In this document: positions 1-8,742 of the stretch, piece after piece
Numbering within the stretch: the first letter of the stretch is position 1
Layout: every line of letters starts with the position of its first letter
Assembly (NCBI GenBank): GCA_024698715.1
Contig: JAILRA010000044.1
Location: 1-49,168 of the forward strand
Reading direction: 5' to 3'
DNA: 49,168 nucleotides
Source: Lachnospiraceae bacterium
GTDB taxonomy: Bacteria; Bacillota; Clostridia; Lachnospirales; Lachnospiraceae
Position numbers and translations under genes: made by a program
The notes under the pieces: generated by a model
Told to the model about the DNA's origin: nothing
Databases searched by the model: none
The model's input: the letters and a program-made list of their open reading frames with translations, nothing else

Positions 1-38
1 TATAAATATATATAAATATAAATATAAATATAAATAAG
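1..38. repeat. A/T-only short tandem repeat
   Basis: The first bases of the window are only A and T and are built from repeated ATAAAT/TATAAATA words. This is low-complexity intergenic DNA upstream of the gene starting at 155. It may continue outside the window. No further function can be read from it. Confidence 0.7.
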
Positions 39-154
39 TAGAGATAATCATATATCAAAAAAAACAAGCTTTCAATAAAAAAATATAAACCCGGATGAAT
101 TTGTTTAGAATTTGTTTACTGGATTAATACCGGAAAATGTAGTAGAATGGTTCC

Positions 155-931
155 ATGGGCGGTAAAAAAGCACTAAAGAGTATATTGATCGTCATTGGCG
201 TTGCTGTTGTTTCGATCGTATCTGTTATTGTGATAATAAGCAATATCGGAAAGAACAAGGAAGAAACAAAATGGGTTGCTATCGAACCCGCAAGCGTATA
301 CGACGATGATATTTCTACGGAAACCCGGGTTTGCAATACGAGTGAGCCTGTCCTTTTGGTGCGTTCTTCTAAACCCGCATCCGGTTCTTTAAAGTATTCC
401 CTGAAAAAAACAACAGAAGAAACAGATAACGATATTCCCGAAATGACTGCCGGACAGGATTTTGGTGTAAGTGAGGAAACTTTTTTCGGCAATGCGGAAA
501 TGCTGTCGGATTATGATGCAAATACGGTTGAATACGTGATTATTTATACGGTCAACGCGGATGAACTGGTTGAATGGGCATTTCGTGCATATAACGAGGA
601 ATGGGGATATACCACCGGCGGCTGCGAGGAGTTTTTCGTGGATTGTTCGGGACTTATCAAATCCTGCGTGGGAGTATGTGCGAGAGGAACCGAAGAATTG
701 CTTGCAGAGGCGCCTGAAAGAGGAGAAATAAGTACCATGCCTGACATTCCGGGACTCGGGGTGTATTATGAAGGGCATGTTGGAATATATGTAGGAAACG
801 GAAAAGTAATCGACGCCAGAAACGAAGCTTCCGGCGTCGGATATGATGCAGTGGATTATGAAGCATGGACTGACTGGTTTGAAATAAAAGGCGTTGATTA
901 TTCGCGCTATACCAATAACGGCTGCGAATAG
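155..931 (+). CDS. Membrane-anchored NlpC/P60-like cysteine hydrolase
   Basis: 258 aa. A lysine-containing N-terminus is followed by one hydrophobic segment (about residues 8-30), so the rest is probably extracellular and anchored. A C-terminal NlpC/P60-like domain (about 135-250) shows the catalytic-type VDCSGL motif with Cys164 and the GHVGIYVG strand with His208. Known members cleave peptide bonds in cell-wall peptides, and this is the inferred role. The region 40-130 between anchor and domain is not recognised. The Shine-Dalgarno site is weak: the start at 155 has no clear GGAGG, and the ATG at 148 is in another frame and stops quickly. The gene converges with the GH5 gene, with only 4 bases between the stop codons and no room for a terminator. 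Confidence 0.72.
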   Translation: MGGKKALKSILIVIGVAVVSIVSVIVIISNIGKNKEETKWVAIEPASVYDDDISTETRVCNTSEPVLLVRSSKPASGSLKYSLKKTTEETDNDIPEMTAGQDFGVSEETFFGNAEMLSDYDANTVEYVIIYTVNADELVEWAFRAYNEEWGYTTGGCEEFFVDCSGLIKSCVGVCARGTEELLAEAPERGEISTMPDIPGLGVYYEGHVGIYVGNGKVIDARNEASGVGYDAVDYEAWTDWFEIKGVDYSRYTNNGCE

Positions 932-935
932 ATCA

Positions 936-1928
936 TTAAAAATCAGGATCTATTTCAAAATCCATTTCACGATAGTTCCATACGGAACGACCGATCTTAT
1001 ATCTGTCCATAACATTGTGGAAGTCACGAAACCATTTCGCGGCTTCTTTTTTATCTGCTCTGTCGATGACTCCGTATTCACCGCAGTACAGGGCAACATT
1101 TCTTTCTTTGGCAACTTCTACGGCTTCGGAAAGAAGTTTTTCGAAATAATCTTCATCAGGGCATTTGGTCTGGTCGAATGGCTTAAATGAAGCAAATGCC
1201 TGAGACAGATACTTCTCACTCAGCTCCTGATATTTCGAATAAGGCATTTCGTAATCGCATCTGAACTCTGTGTCCATGGTGGCAATCCAGTATGCCCCCT
1301 GATGTGTAAAGAGCAGGGGCTCGTAGCAGTGGAATGTATAGACGATCTTGTCGTCGTAAGGCATACAGAGATCCTTTATTGCTTCGAGGCTGTTATTGTA
1401 ATACCCGCCGATGATGATATTGATATCGGGAGCGGTTTTTCGGATCCTTTTGATGCATTCCGTGGCGATTTCGTTCCACGGATCACAGTATTCTTTATTG
1501 GTGACTTCATTCAGGAGCTCAAAAGTGAGCATGTCGGTATTCTTACCGAATCGTGCGGCAAATTCTTCCCAGATGGAATAAAAGGTATTCTGATAATCTT
1601 CACTTTCAAAAAATCCTTTTTCACCATGGAACGGGTCGAATGAATAACCAGGTGTTCTGTGCAGATCGAGTATCATGTTCAGACGATTCTTACGGCAGTT
1701 TTCAATGGCAAATTCAATATATTTAAAACCGTAGTTGTTGAAAGAACGATCCTCGTTAAGAATAAGTTCGTAATCAATGGGAATCCTGACGTGATCAAAG
1801 CCGCGTTTTGCAACCTTTTCGAAATCCTCTGAGGAAATAAAACTGTCGTAACGTTCTTTTGTATGATCACACTGTGAAAGCCATCCTCCGAAGTTGACGC
1901 CGCGGGTGTATCCTTTGAACTCCTTCAT
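936..1928 (-). CDS. Glycoside hydrolase family 5 (endo-beta-glucanase-like), cytoplasmic
   Basis: 330 aa from ATG 1928. An in-frame TTG at 1940 is possible, but GGGAGG (1933-1938) lies just upstream of 1928 and decides the start. The (beta/alpha)8 fold of GH5 is indicated by NFGGWLS near the start, HVRIP (about 46-50), the acid/base Glu141 in ELLNEV and the nucleophile Glu284 in CGEYG. There is no signal peptide, so it probably acts on imported oligosaccharides. It lies 96 bp downstream of the secreted GH16 gene on the same strand, which suggests a two-step pathway: the polymer is cut outside and oligomers are cut inside. Exact substrate (beta-1,4- or mixed-linkage glucan) cannot be fixed from sequence. 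Confidence 0.85.
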   Translation of the reverse strand: MKEFKGYTRGVNFGGWLSQCDHTKERYDSFISSEDFEKVAKRGFDHVRIPIDYELILNEDRSFNNYGFKYIEFAIENCRKNRLNMILDLHRTPGYSFDPFHGEKGFFESEDYQNTFYSIWEEFAARFGKNTDMLTFELLNEVTNKEYCDPWNEIATECIKRIRKTAPDINIIIGGYYNNSLEAIKDLCMPYDDKIVYTFHCYEPLLFTHQGAYWIATMDTEFRCDYEMPYSKYQELSEKYLSQAFASFKPFDQTKCPDEDYFEKLLSEAVEVAKERNVALYCGEYGVIDRADKKEAAKWFRDFHNVMDRYKIGRSVWNYREMDFEIDPDF

Positions 1929-2024
1929 AAAACCTCCCAAATAAAATGTTCAAGTTAACGTTTTAAGTAAATACATAAATATAGTATCAAACTGAAAGAC
2001 AAATTTAAAGTCGCGAAGAAGATT

Positions 2025-3458
2025 TTATTCTTCCGAAGGAGTAAGTTCGTCGATCTCTTCAACTCTTACATTCTTGATGTAAATGGTAGCGGTAGACCCT
2101 TTATTTCCCATGTTGAATTCAAGACGTCCGTTATTGTCGTCTTTGTCACGCATTGTAAATTCGTAAACATATGTTGTAGGTTCCGTTGTTGCAGTGAATT
2201 TGGTATCTGCGAGATAGCGGATCCATCCGGCGTTGGGTGCGGAAACACATACGATCAGTGGTCTTTCCTCGTATGCCCAGCAGTCAAAGGTAACTCTGTA
2301 ATTCTTTCCTTTGATCATCGGCATTTCGGGCTGTACAAGCTGAACCGAATAGTCAACGGTACCTTCTTTTTCGGTATAGATTATCATTGTTTCGTCTTTG
2401 ATCTCAGCACTTCCTTCACCGCCTTCGAAAAGGAGGAAATACCAGTCTTCGGTATCGTCGAGAGGTTCTGCAACAGCGAAATCTCCGTTATGGATGAAAT
2501 TGCCTGTTTCGTCTGCCTGTCTGAATACCTTTTCGGGTTTCTTTACGTTCGTATCGTAAGCATCTTTCTGATATACGCGAACATAGTCGATAAGGAATTC
2601 CGCATTGTCAAAATCAGTTGTCTCATCGGGATTTCCGGGCCATGTTCCGCCGACAGCGAGATTTAACTGAACGAAGAATGTCTGGTTAAAAGGTGCGGGA
2701 TAAGGCTTTTCGTCGCTTCCCTCAACACATGTGAACCAGTCATTAACTGTTAAGTATAATTCGTCATCGATATACCATCTCATTTCACCGGGTTCCCATT
2801 CAACCGAATAATCGTGGAAAGAATCGGCAAAAGAATTGCTCTCGAGTGTTACTACACCCTGCTGTTCTGCATGGGGTTCACCGTAATGAACGGTACCGTA
2901 TGCGGTCTTTACGTCGCTTCCCAATACTTCCATGATATCGATCTCACCGCATTTGGGCCACTGCCCGTAGTAGCTTTCATCGGTGGGCATCATCCAGATC
3001 GCGGGCCATAAACCCTGTCCTTCGGGCACTTTGGCTCTTGCAACGATCTTACCGTACATGAAATCCTTCTTATTCTGTGTTTTTACTTTTCCCGAAGTGT
3101 AATAATCGTATCCGTCAGCGGTCTTGGTTTTGATCGCCTTGAGTACGAGATTTCCGTCTTTTACGAAAACATTTTCCGTTGAAGTCGTATATTCCTGAAG
3201 CTCGTTATTGGTCCATCCGGGCTGGTGGGGATCGTAGCTCCAGATACTTTCATCCATTACCGTTCCGTCGAATTCATCGTGCCAGAGAAGATTATAACCT
3301 TCTATGTCGGGTGCGGGAGTTCCTTCCTCAACCGCGGGATTGGGAACAAGATCGATATCGGGCTGATACGAACCGTTGTTGCATCCTGCGAATGCAAAAA
3401 CAGAAGATGAGAGCGCGAGTACGGATATTATTGAAATGGTTTTTTTGAATCTGTTCAT
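2025..3458 (-). CDS. GH16 beta-glucanase lipoprotein with C-terminal carbohydrate-binding module
   Basis: 477 aa from ATG 3458, chosen because AGGAGTG lies about 8-14 bases upstream; an open frame continues to 3524 without such a site. The N-terminus is a lipoprotein signal with lipobox FAGC (Cys26), so the enzyme sits on the outer face of the membrane. The GH16 catalytic domain spans about 50-320 and contains GEIDIMEV with Glu172, Asp174 and Glu177, the laminarinase/lichenase beta-bulge signature. A beta-sandwich of CBM4/9 type fits residues about 330-470 (start FIHNGDF, end IYIKNVRVEEI). Likely substrates are beta-1,3- or mixed-linkage glucans. The AraC gene at 3592 is divergent and is the obvious regulator. 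Confidence 0.9.
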   Translation of the reverse strand: MNRFKKTISIISVLALSSSVFAFAGCNNGSYQPDIDLVPNPAVEEGTPAPDIEGYNLLWHDEFDGTVMDESIWSYDPHQPGWTNNELQEYTTSTENVFVKDGNLVLKAIKTKTADGYDYYTSGKVKTQNKKDFMYGKIVARAKVPEGQGLWPAIWMMPTDESYYGQWPKCGEIDIMEVLGSDVKTAYGTVHYGEPHAEQQGVVTLESNSFADSFHDYSVEWEPGEMRWYIDDELYLTVNDWFTCVEGSDEKPYPAPFNQTFFVQLNLAVGGTWPGNPDETTDFDNAEFLIDYVRVYQKDAYDTNVKKPEKVFRQADETGNFIHNGDFAVAEPLDDTEDWYFLLFEGGEGSAEIKDETMIIYTEKEGTVDYSVQLVQPEMPMIKGKNYRVTFDCWAYEERPLIVCVSAPNAGWIRYLADTKFTATTEPTTYVYEFTMRDKDDNNGRLEFNMGNKGSTATIYIKNVRVEEIDELTPSEE

Positions 3459-3533
3459 AGTTTTCACTCCTAAAAAAACATCGGTTAAGTTGCTATGCAT
3501 AAAATATAGTACATAAATTTTCAAAGATATATA

Positions 3534-3564
3534 AAAATTATGATTTTTTTGGTAAAATTATGAT
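3534..3564. promoter_or_regulatory. Direct repeats between GH16 and araC genes, candidate AraC-family operator
   Basis: AAAATTATGAT occurs exactly at 3534-3544 and again at 3554-3564, a 20-base period. The pair sits in the 133-base divergent region between the GH16 gene and the AraC-family gene. AraC-type proteins often bind two direct repeats about two helical turns apart. The surroundings are very A/T-rich, so chance is possible. Confidence 0.35.
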
Positions 3565-3591
3565 ATATTTGCAAAATGAGCGGAGGCGGGT

Positions 3592-4335
3592 ATGGATAGT
3601 ATTTCAAGCGAACTTATATATAAAGAATATGTCATGCGTGAGGATTATTCTTTTCACGCACCGTATAATCCCGAATTTGAATTTTACGAGGCGGTAAGGG
3701 ACGGAAACGTCAAGGTTGCGGAAAAGTCGCTAAAGGTGGATTTTTGCGATAAAAAGGGACTGGGAACTCTTTCATCGGATACACTCAGAAATTTCAAATA
3801 TCATTTTGCGATAACGGCCGCGATGCTTTCGAGATACTGCATAGACGGCGGAATGGAGCATGAGCAGGCATATCATATAAGCGATCTTTACATTAACAGG
3901 GCGGATGAATGCAAATCAAAAGAAGAGATCTCCGCACTTCACAAAAAAATGGTCAGGGAATACCTAAAAAGAATGTCCAAACTCAAGACGGACAATGTTT
4001 ATTCCAAACATGTGGTACATTGCATCAATTATATCTACGATCATCTTCATGAAAAAATAACGATCACCGACGCGGCATATGAAGAGGGAATAAGCGAAGG
4101 GCATCTTTCGAGACTCTTTAAAAAAGAAACGGGAATGTCATTCGGAGAATACGTAATGCGCAAAAAAACCGAAACAGCCCGTAACATGATAGACTATTCC
4201 GGTTATTCGCTTTCTCAGATCTCCAATATTCTGGCTTTTGGAAGTCAAAGCTATTTTGTTAAAGTTTTTAAAAAATATGAAGGCATCACGCCCGGTAAAT
4301 ATCAGTCAGACCATTTGCCGTCCACTACCATCTGA
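3592..4335 (+). CDS. AraC-family transcriptional regulator
   Basis: 247 aa. The C-terminal half (about 140-240) has two helix-turn-helix units: ITITDAAYEEGISEGHLSRL and SLSQISNILAFGSQSYFVKV, the second leading to the family signature FKKYEGITPGKY. The N-terminal 130 residues are helical and contain LSSDTLRNFKYHFAI. This matches a clostridial AraC subgroup without a recognisable cupin sugar-binding domain. The start has GGAGGCGGG 4-12 bases upstream. Divergent from the GH16-GH5 genes, it is probably their regulator (inference from position). The 3' end overlaps the convergent XRE gene by 34 bases. Confidence 0.88.
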   Translation: MDSISSELIYKEYVMREDYSFHAPYNPEFEFYEAVRDGNVKVAEKSLKVDFCDKKGLGTLSSDTLRNFKYHFAITAAMLSRYCIDGGMEHEQAYHISDLYINRADECKSKEEISALHKKMVREYLKRMSKLKTDNVYSKHVVHCINYIYDHLHEKITITDAAYEEGISEGHLSRLFKKETGMSFGEYVMRKKTETARNMIDYSGYSLSQISNILAFGSQSYFVKVFKKYEGITPGKYQSDHLPSTTI

Positions 4336-4784
4336 TCGATCCAGAGTTTCAGCGATTCGACGGAAATGGTCATCTTATCGAGTTCTTTTTTGATATTGAG
4401 GAAATCCTTCATCTCTTCTTCGGTTATCTTGCCGTCTACGGTGATCTCTACGAGACGGTCTTTCTGTTTGGTCAGCGTATTGATGGTTGAGAGCATTTCC
4501 AAAGTTATCTGAGCCAGATCTTTTTCTTTAAGTTCCGGAACGTACAGTTTTCCGATGGGACATTCTTTTGAACAGTAGTAATTGCAAAGACCGGGTTTCT
4601 TGTAAGCCTTTGCCATGGCCAGTATTTCATCGGGATGAGGTTCGCATTTTTCACTTTCGATCTTTTCGATCCTGCTGTCACTCATGAAAACCAGAGCTTC
4701 ACTGGCCTGAGAACGTGTCATTCCGGCTTCTTCTCTGGAAAGCTGATAAATATTTTTGTTTTCTTTGATTGATTTTTTACCCAT
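4302..4784 (-). CDS. XRE-like HTH protein with cysteine motif
   Basis: 160 aa. An N-terminal helix-turn-helix of XRE type (about 10-60) contains YQLSREEAGMTRSQASEAL and SRIEKIES. It is followed by CNYYCSKECPIGK (a small cysteine cluster near residue 70-80 that could bind a metal) and then a long helical segment (about 85-150), probably for dimerisation. GGGGGAGAGAAT precedes ATG 4784. It converges with and overlaps the AraC gene, so transcription of the two could interfere. The regulated genes are unknown. Confidence 0.7.
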   Translation of the reverse strand: MGKKSIKENKNIYQLSREEAGMTRSQASEALVFMSDSRIEKIESEKCEPHPDEILAMAKAYKKPGLCNYYCSKECPIGKLYVPELKEKDLAQITLEMLSTINTLTKQKDRLVEITVDGKITEEEMKDFLNIKKELDKMTISVESLKLWIDQMVVDGKWSD

Positions 4785-4944
4785 ATTCTCTCCCCCGAAT
4801 TAAATCCTCTAGGAAAATTTCAAACACCGTATTTATTATATGATAAGAAAGCCGTTTTGTGAATAAATAAAAGAATAAAAAGGCATAAACGGATAAAACT
4901 GCTTCAGATATCATTAAACGGGAATGAGCGAATGGGTGTGTTTG

Positions 4945-4973
4945 TTGATTTTGGGGCATCTGTAGGATATAAT
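4945..4973 (+). promoter_or_regulatory. Sigma-A-like promoter of the TraX-GGDEF gene
   Basis: TTGATT (4945-4950) and TATAAT (4968-4973) are separated by 17 bases. Transcription would begin near 4980, about 20 bases before the chosen start codon at 5003. The preceding 160 bases back to the XRE start show no other feature. Confidence 0.6.
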
Positions 4974-5002
4974 TGATATGTATGCGAAAAGAGGACCGGA
5001 CT

Positions 5003-7222
5003 ATGCTTGAAACCCGCAACTTCAAGGGCTTGAACCTGTTTACCTTAAAACTGATAGCGATATTCGCAATGACCATAGATCACGTGGCATGGGCATGCGT
5101 TCCTTTTAATTCCGTTCTCGGACAGATCATGCATGTGGTAGGAAGATTTACCATTCCGATCATGTGTTTTGCCATCGTGGAAGGATTTACGCATACAAGG
5201 AATTTAAGAAAGTATGCTTTAAGACTGCTTATTTTCGGAATAGTATCTGCGACTCCGTTTTACATGTTTTTCGGACATATGTACGGATACAGACAGAATA
5301 TTCTGATAGACCTTCTTATTGCGCTTCTGACCATCACGATTGCAGCCAACGAAAACAACTCGCTGACGGCCAAGATAATCTCGATCATATGTCTCGGGAT
5401 CATATCCGGCACTCTCGGCGGATGGCCGCTTCTTCCGATGGTATATGTTCTGATCTTTTATTATTTCAAAAAGAAATTCGCCAAGATATGTTTGTTCTTC
5501 TCGCTGGCTACCGTTATTATGGTTGTCGGTCTGGTGGTATTCAGCCTTTTAAACGGTCATTTTCAGAAATTCGAAGTGGATTGGAAATGGTATGACAAAC
5601 TGTATCTTTTGGGCTTTATCCTTCCTCTCGTACTTATATATTTTTACAACGGCGAAAAGGGCGGAAGCCGTTTCGCATCGATATTCTTTTATGTATATTA
5701 TCCCTCGCATCTTCTGATCCTTGCACTTGCGTTTTCGACCATGACGGATGTAAGGATGTTCTTTATACTTGCACAGGGAACTTCCATACTTCTTATAATC
5801 GTCCTTATCGCGCTTGCAGCGGTTCAGAACAAAAGAACTTCAAACGCATCCATCATAGCGACGCTGATATTCGGACTTTTATTTATGGTGGGTTATTACG
5901 GAGAAATAATAAATCCGACCTATGAGACCATAAAAGAAGTGGTAAAGATAGAGTATGTAGCCGACTGTGGATTCATTATCTGTTTCACATGGTTTGTAGC
6001 TGATTTCCTCAGAATGAGAGTTCCGGTGACCATTTATATCATTGAAGGCTGTATCGGTGCACTTACGATATTCGGCGTTTACACCATGGACAGCAACAAT
6101 CTCTTTTACAGGAGTTTCGAAGTCGGAGGCGATCTTGCCTTTCCCGTTGCAATAATCGAACCCGGGATCCTTTATATACTTTTCTATGTCTGCATAGTAC
6201 TTGTATTTGCGGGATTCCTTCTGGCCAATTACATTCTTTCAAAGGATATATCCTATATGGAACATCAAAGAAGAATGACCATAAACTATGCGGTATTTGC
6301 ACTTTGGTTTTTCATAGCTTTGAAAGCGGTAGGATTTTCGAAATACGACCTTATAGCATTCGGTGTTATCGCAGGATGCTGCGTGGTTTCGTACGGTACG
6401 TTAAAATACGGATTCACCGATAATACAAAAGTCATTGCGGCCAGCGCGCTCAATCATACGTCGGAGAGTGTAGTCGTGATCGATATTACAGGTGAAGTAA
6501 TGATGCTTAACACCAATGCGGGATTACTTTTCCCTTATGTACAGATAGGAAAAAATGTTAAGAGATACAGAGTGCTTAAGGATATTCTGGACGATAAGAA
6601 CAATACGCTTGAAAAGGACGGCCACATTTACGGCTTCAGAAAAGAAGCGCTTAACGAAAACGGTGTTGTTCAGGGATACATGATATGGGCTTCCGATATA
6701 ACGGACCAGGTGGAAGTCTTCAACGAGATAAAGAATAAAGCTGAAACGGACGGCCTTACGGGACTTTACAACAGAGCTTATCTCGAGAAAACCGTTGCGG
6801 AAGATATTGCGGAAAAGAAATGCGGTACGCTGTTCATGTCCGACCTGGATAATTTCAAAGCAGTGAACGATCATTACGGACACAGTACCGGTGATGCGGT
6901 TCTGATTGCATACGGCGAGCATCTGCACGAATGCTTCGAAAAATTCGACTGTGTGATATGCCGTCTCGGCGGAGACGAGTTTACGGTATATGTAAGGGAT
7001 AATATTGACAGGAATTCGATAGCTGATACCGCATCGAAGATCATATCCGAGCTGTCCGATAAAATGGTCAGGTCATCGCTTCCTCCGATAGTCGGTTCAT
7101 CCGTCGGAATATGCATCAATGACGGAAGTCTGTCGGATTTTGAGATCCTTTACCAAAAGACGGATAAAGCACTTTATTATTCAAAAGAGCATGGCAAAAA
7201 CAGATATCATTTTGCGGAATAA
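5003..7222 (+). CDS. TraX-like polytopic protein fused to 7TM-PAS-like-GGDEF diguanylate cyclase
   Basis: 739 aa from ATG 5003, with AAGAGGA ending 7 bases upstream; in-frame TTG 4973 and ATG 4982 lack this. Residues 1-245 resemble TraX: LKLIAIFAMTIDHVAW near the start, several membrane helices, and a final helix with YYPSHLLIL. A second block of about seven helices (about 260-470) resembles the 7TM sensor found before histidine kinases and cyclases. A PAS-like stretch follows (about 475-570, SVVVIDITGEVMMLN). The GGDEF domain (about 580-735) has TDGLTGLYNR and an intact RLGGDEF (motif 656-660), so it should make cyclic-di-GMP. TraX of F plasmid acetylates pilin; the substrate here is unknown. 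Confidence 0.82.
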   Translation: MLETRNFKGLNLFTLKLIAIFAMTIDHVAWACVPFNSVLGQIMHVVGRFTIPIMCFAIVEGFTHTRNLRKYALRLLIFGIVSATPFYMFFGHMYGYRQNILIDLLIALLTITIAANENNSLTAKIISIICLGIISGTLGGWPLLPMVYVLIFYYFKKKFAKICLFFSLATVIMVVGLVVFSLLNGHFQKFEVDWKWYDKLYLLGFILPLVLIYFYNGEKGGSRFASIFFYVYYPSHLLILALAFSTMTDVRMFFILAQGTSILLIIVLIALAAVQNKRTSNASIIATLIFGLLFMVGYYGEIINPTYETIKEVVKIEYVADCGFIICFTWFVADFLRMRVPVTIYIIEGCIGALTIFGVYTMDSNNLFYRSFEVGGDLAFPVAIIEPGILYILFYVCIVLVFAGFLLANYILSKDISYMEHQRRMTINYAVFALWFFIALKAVGFSKYDLIAFGVIAGCCVVSYGTLKYGFTDNTKVIAASALNHTSESVVVIDITGEVMMLNTNAGLLFPYVQIGKNVKRYRVLKDILDDKNNTLEKDGHIYGFRKEALNENGVVQGYMIWASDITDQVEVFNEIKNKAETDGLTGLYNRAYLEKTVAEDIAEKKCGTLFMSDLDNFKAVNDHYGHSTGDAVLIAYGEHLHECFEKFDCVICRLGGDEFTVYVRDNIDRNSIADTASKIISELSDKMVRSSLPPIVGSSVGICINDGSLSDFEILYQKTDKALYYSKEHGKNRYHFAE

Positions 7223-7252
7223 AGAAAAGTATTTCCGATCGGGAGAATAAAT

Positions 7253-7504
7253 ATGGGATTATTTAAAAGCGGTTACGAAAAAGAAATGGACGAGATCATC
7301 AAACGTCTTGAGATGAATAAAAGCAACAACTATAAGGATGCCGCACAGGCCAATCTCAAAGAGTTTGAAGAACTGTTCGAGAAGTATTGCAAAGAGGGCA
7401 AACTCAAGGACAAGGTCAAGGCTCAGTATGGTTCAAAACTTGAAGAGTACAGAAAAGATATGAAGGGCTATACTCACAAGGATCAGAAGCCGTTCTGGAC
7501 GTAA
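7253..7504 (+). CDS. Small charged helical protein, unknown function
   Basis: 83 aa, preceded by GGGAG (7241-7245). It is rich in Lys and Glu and predicted helical throughout (EMDEIIKRLEMNKSNN..., ANLKEFEELFEKYCKEGKL), with no membrane segment or cofactor motif. It lies 30 bases after the TraX-GGDEF gene and 38 bases before hydF, so it may be co-transcribed. Family not recognised. Confidence 0.6.
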   Translation: MGLFKSGYEKEMDEIIKRLEMNKSNNYKDAAQANLKEFEELFEKYCKEGKLKDKVKAQYGSKLEEYRKDMKGYTHKDQKPFWT

Positions 7505-7542
7505 TATACATACATATGCATTGCTTGAAGAAAGGAAAGATT

Positions 7543-8742
7543 ATGAGCATGAATGAAACTCCGAGTTCGGAGAGAAAACACATAGCATTTTTCGGCTGCA
7601 GAAATGCGGGCAAGAGCAGTCTTTTAAACGCAGTTACGGGACAGAATCTCGCAATAGTGTCCGATATACTCGGAACCACTACGGACCCTGTATATAAATC
7701 GATGGAACTCTTACCTGCGGGACCCGTTGTTGTGATCGACACTCCGGGCCTGGATGATGTGGGAGAACTCGGTGAAAAAAGAATAGAAAAAGCCAAAGGG
7801 GTGCTTAGAAAGACGGACCTTGCGATAATGGTCATCGATTCCGAAAAAGGAATGCTCGAACAGGACAGGGAAATCCTTCTCTCGGTAAACGAAAGAAAGA
7901 TACCTGCAATCGTAGTGTACAATAAATCGGACATATCGTCAGAAGATGTGCCTTCTTCCATGGACGGAGTCACGGTCATGAAAGTAAGTGCTCTTACGGG
8001 CGAAGGCATTAAGGAACTTAAAGACACCATAGCAAAACTTTTAAATGAGGACAGTAACGAAAAGGTTCTTGTCGGAGATCTTGTAGCCGAAAACGATCTT
8101 GTCGTACTGGTTGTTCCTATCGATAAGGCGGCACCAAAGGGAAGACTGATATTACCTCAGCAGCAGACCATAAGGGATCTTCTTGATCACGGCGCTGTTC
8201 CCATAGTCTGTCGTGACAGTGAACTTCAGGGTGTGATCGATAAGTATTCTTCGGATATAAAACTAGTAATAACAGACAGCCAGGCATTCAAAAAAGTAAG
8301 TGCTATCGTACCGGAGAACATTCCGCTCACGTCATTCTCGATACTCTTTTCCAGATACAAGGGGGAACTCGGTTATCAGCTCGATGGAATCAGGGCAGTT
8401 GAGAATCTTAAAGACGGAGATAACGTTCTTATCGCGGAAGGCTGCACACATCACAGACAGTGCGGTGATATCGGAACGGAAAAGATACCTGCGATGCTTG
8501 CGAAAAAAGCTTGCGTAAACATTGATTTCACTCAGGGAACCGAATATCCCGACGACCTTAGCAAGTATAAAGTTATCATACACTGCGGCGGATGCATGTT
8601 GAACGAAAAGGAAATGAAAGCAAGAATAGAGATCGCCAAAAACAATGATGTTGCGATCACTAATTACGGAATGACTATTGCTTACCTTACGGGTGTATTA
8701 GAAAGAAGCATGAAACCTTTGCTTGATAAAGAAGGACAGTAA
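7543..8742 (+). CDS. hydF: [FeFe]-hydrogenase H-cluster maturation GTPase HydF
   Basis: 399 aa from ATG 7543, where AAAGGA gives a good ribosome site; ATG 7516 is in frame but has none. The N-terminal TrmE-like GTPase domain has a Walker A loop FFGCRNAGKSSLLNAV, DTPGLDD, and NKSD (about 10-170). The C-terminal domain has the HydF cluster ligands: Cys301-x-His303 and His347-Cys348-x-x-Cys351. HydF is the scaffold on which the two-iron part of the H-cluster is assembled before transfer to the hydrogenase. HydE, HydG and the hydrogenase are not in this window. The stop codon shares a base with the truB start (TAATG). Confidence 0.95.
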   Translation: MSMNETPSSERKHIAFFGCRNAGKSSLLNAVTGQNLAIVSDILGTTTDPVYKSMELLPAGPVVVIDTPGLDDVGELGEKRIEKAKGVLRKTDLAIMVIDSEKGMLEQDREILLSVNERKIPAIVVYNKSDISSEDVPSSMDGVTVMKVSALTGEGIKELKDTIAKLLNEDSNEKVLVGDLVAENDLVVLVVPIDKAAPKGRLILPQQQTIRDLLDHGAVPIVCRDSELQGVIDKYSSDIKLVITDSQAFKKVSAIVPENIPLTSFSILFSRYKGELGYQLDGIRAVENLKDGDNVLIAEGCTHHRQCGDIGTEKIPAMLAKKACVNIDFTQGTEYPDDLSKYKVIIHCGGCMLNEKEMKARIEIAKNNDVAITNYGMTIAYLTGVLERSMKPLLDKEGQ

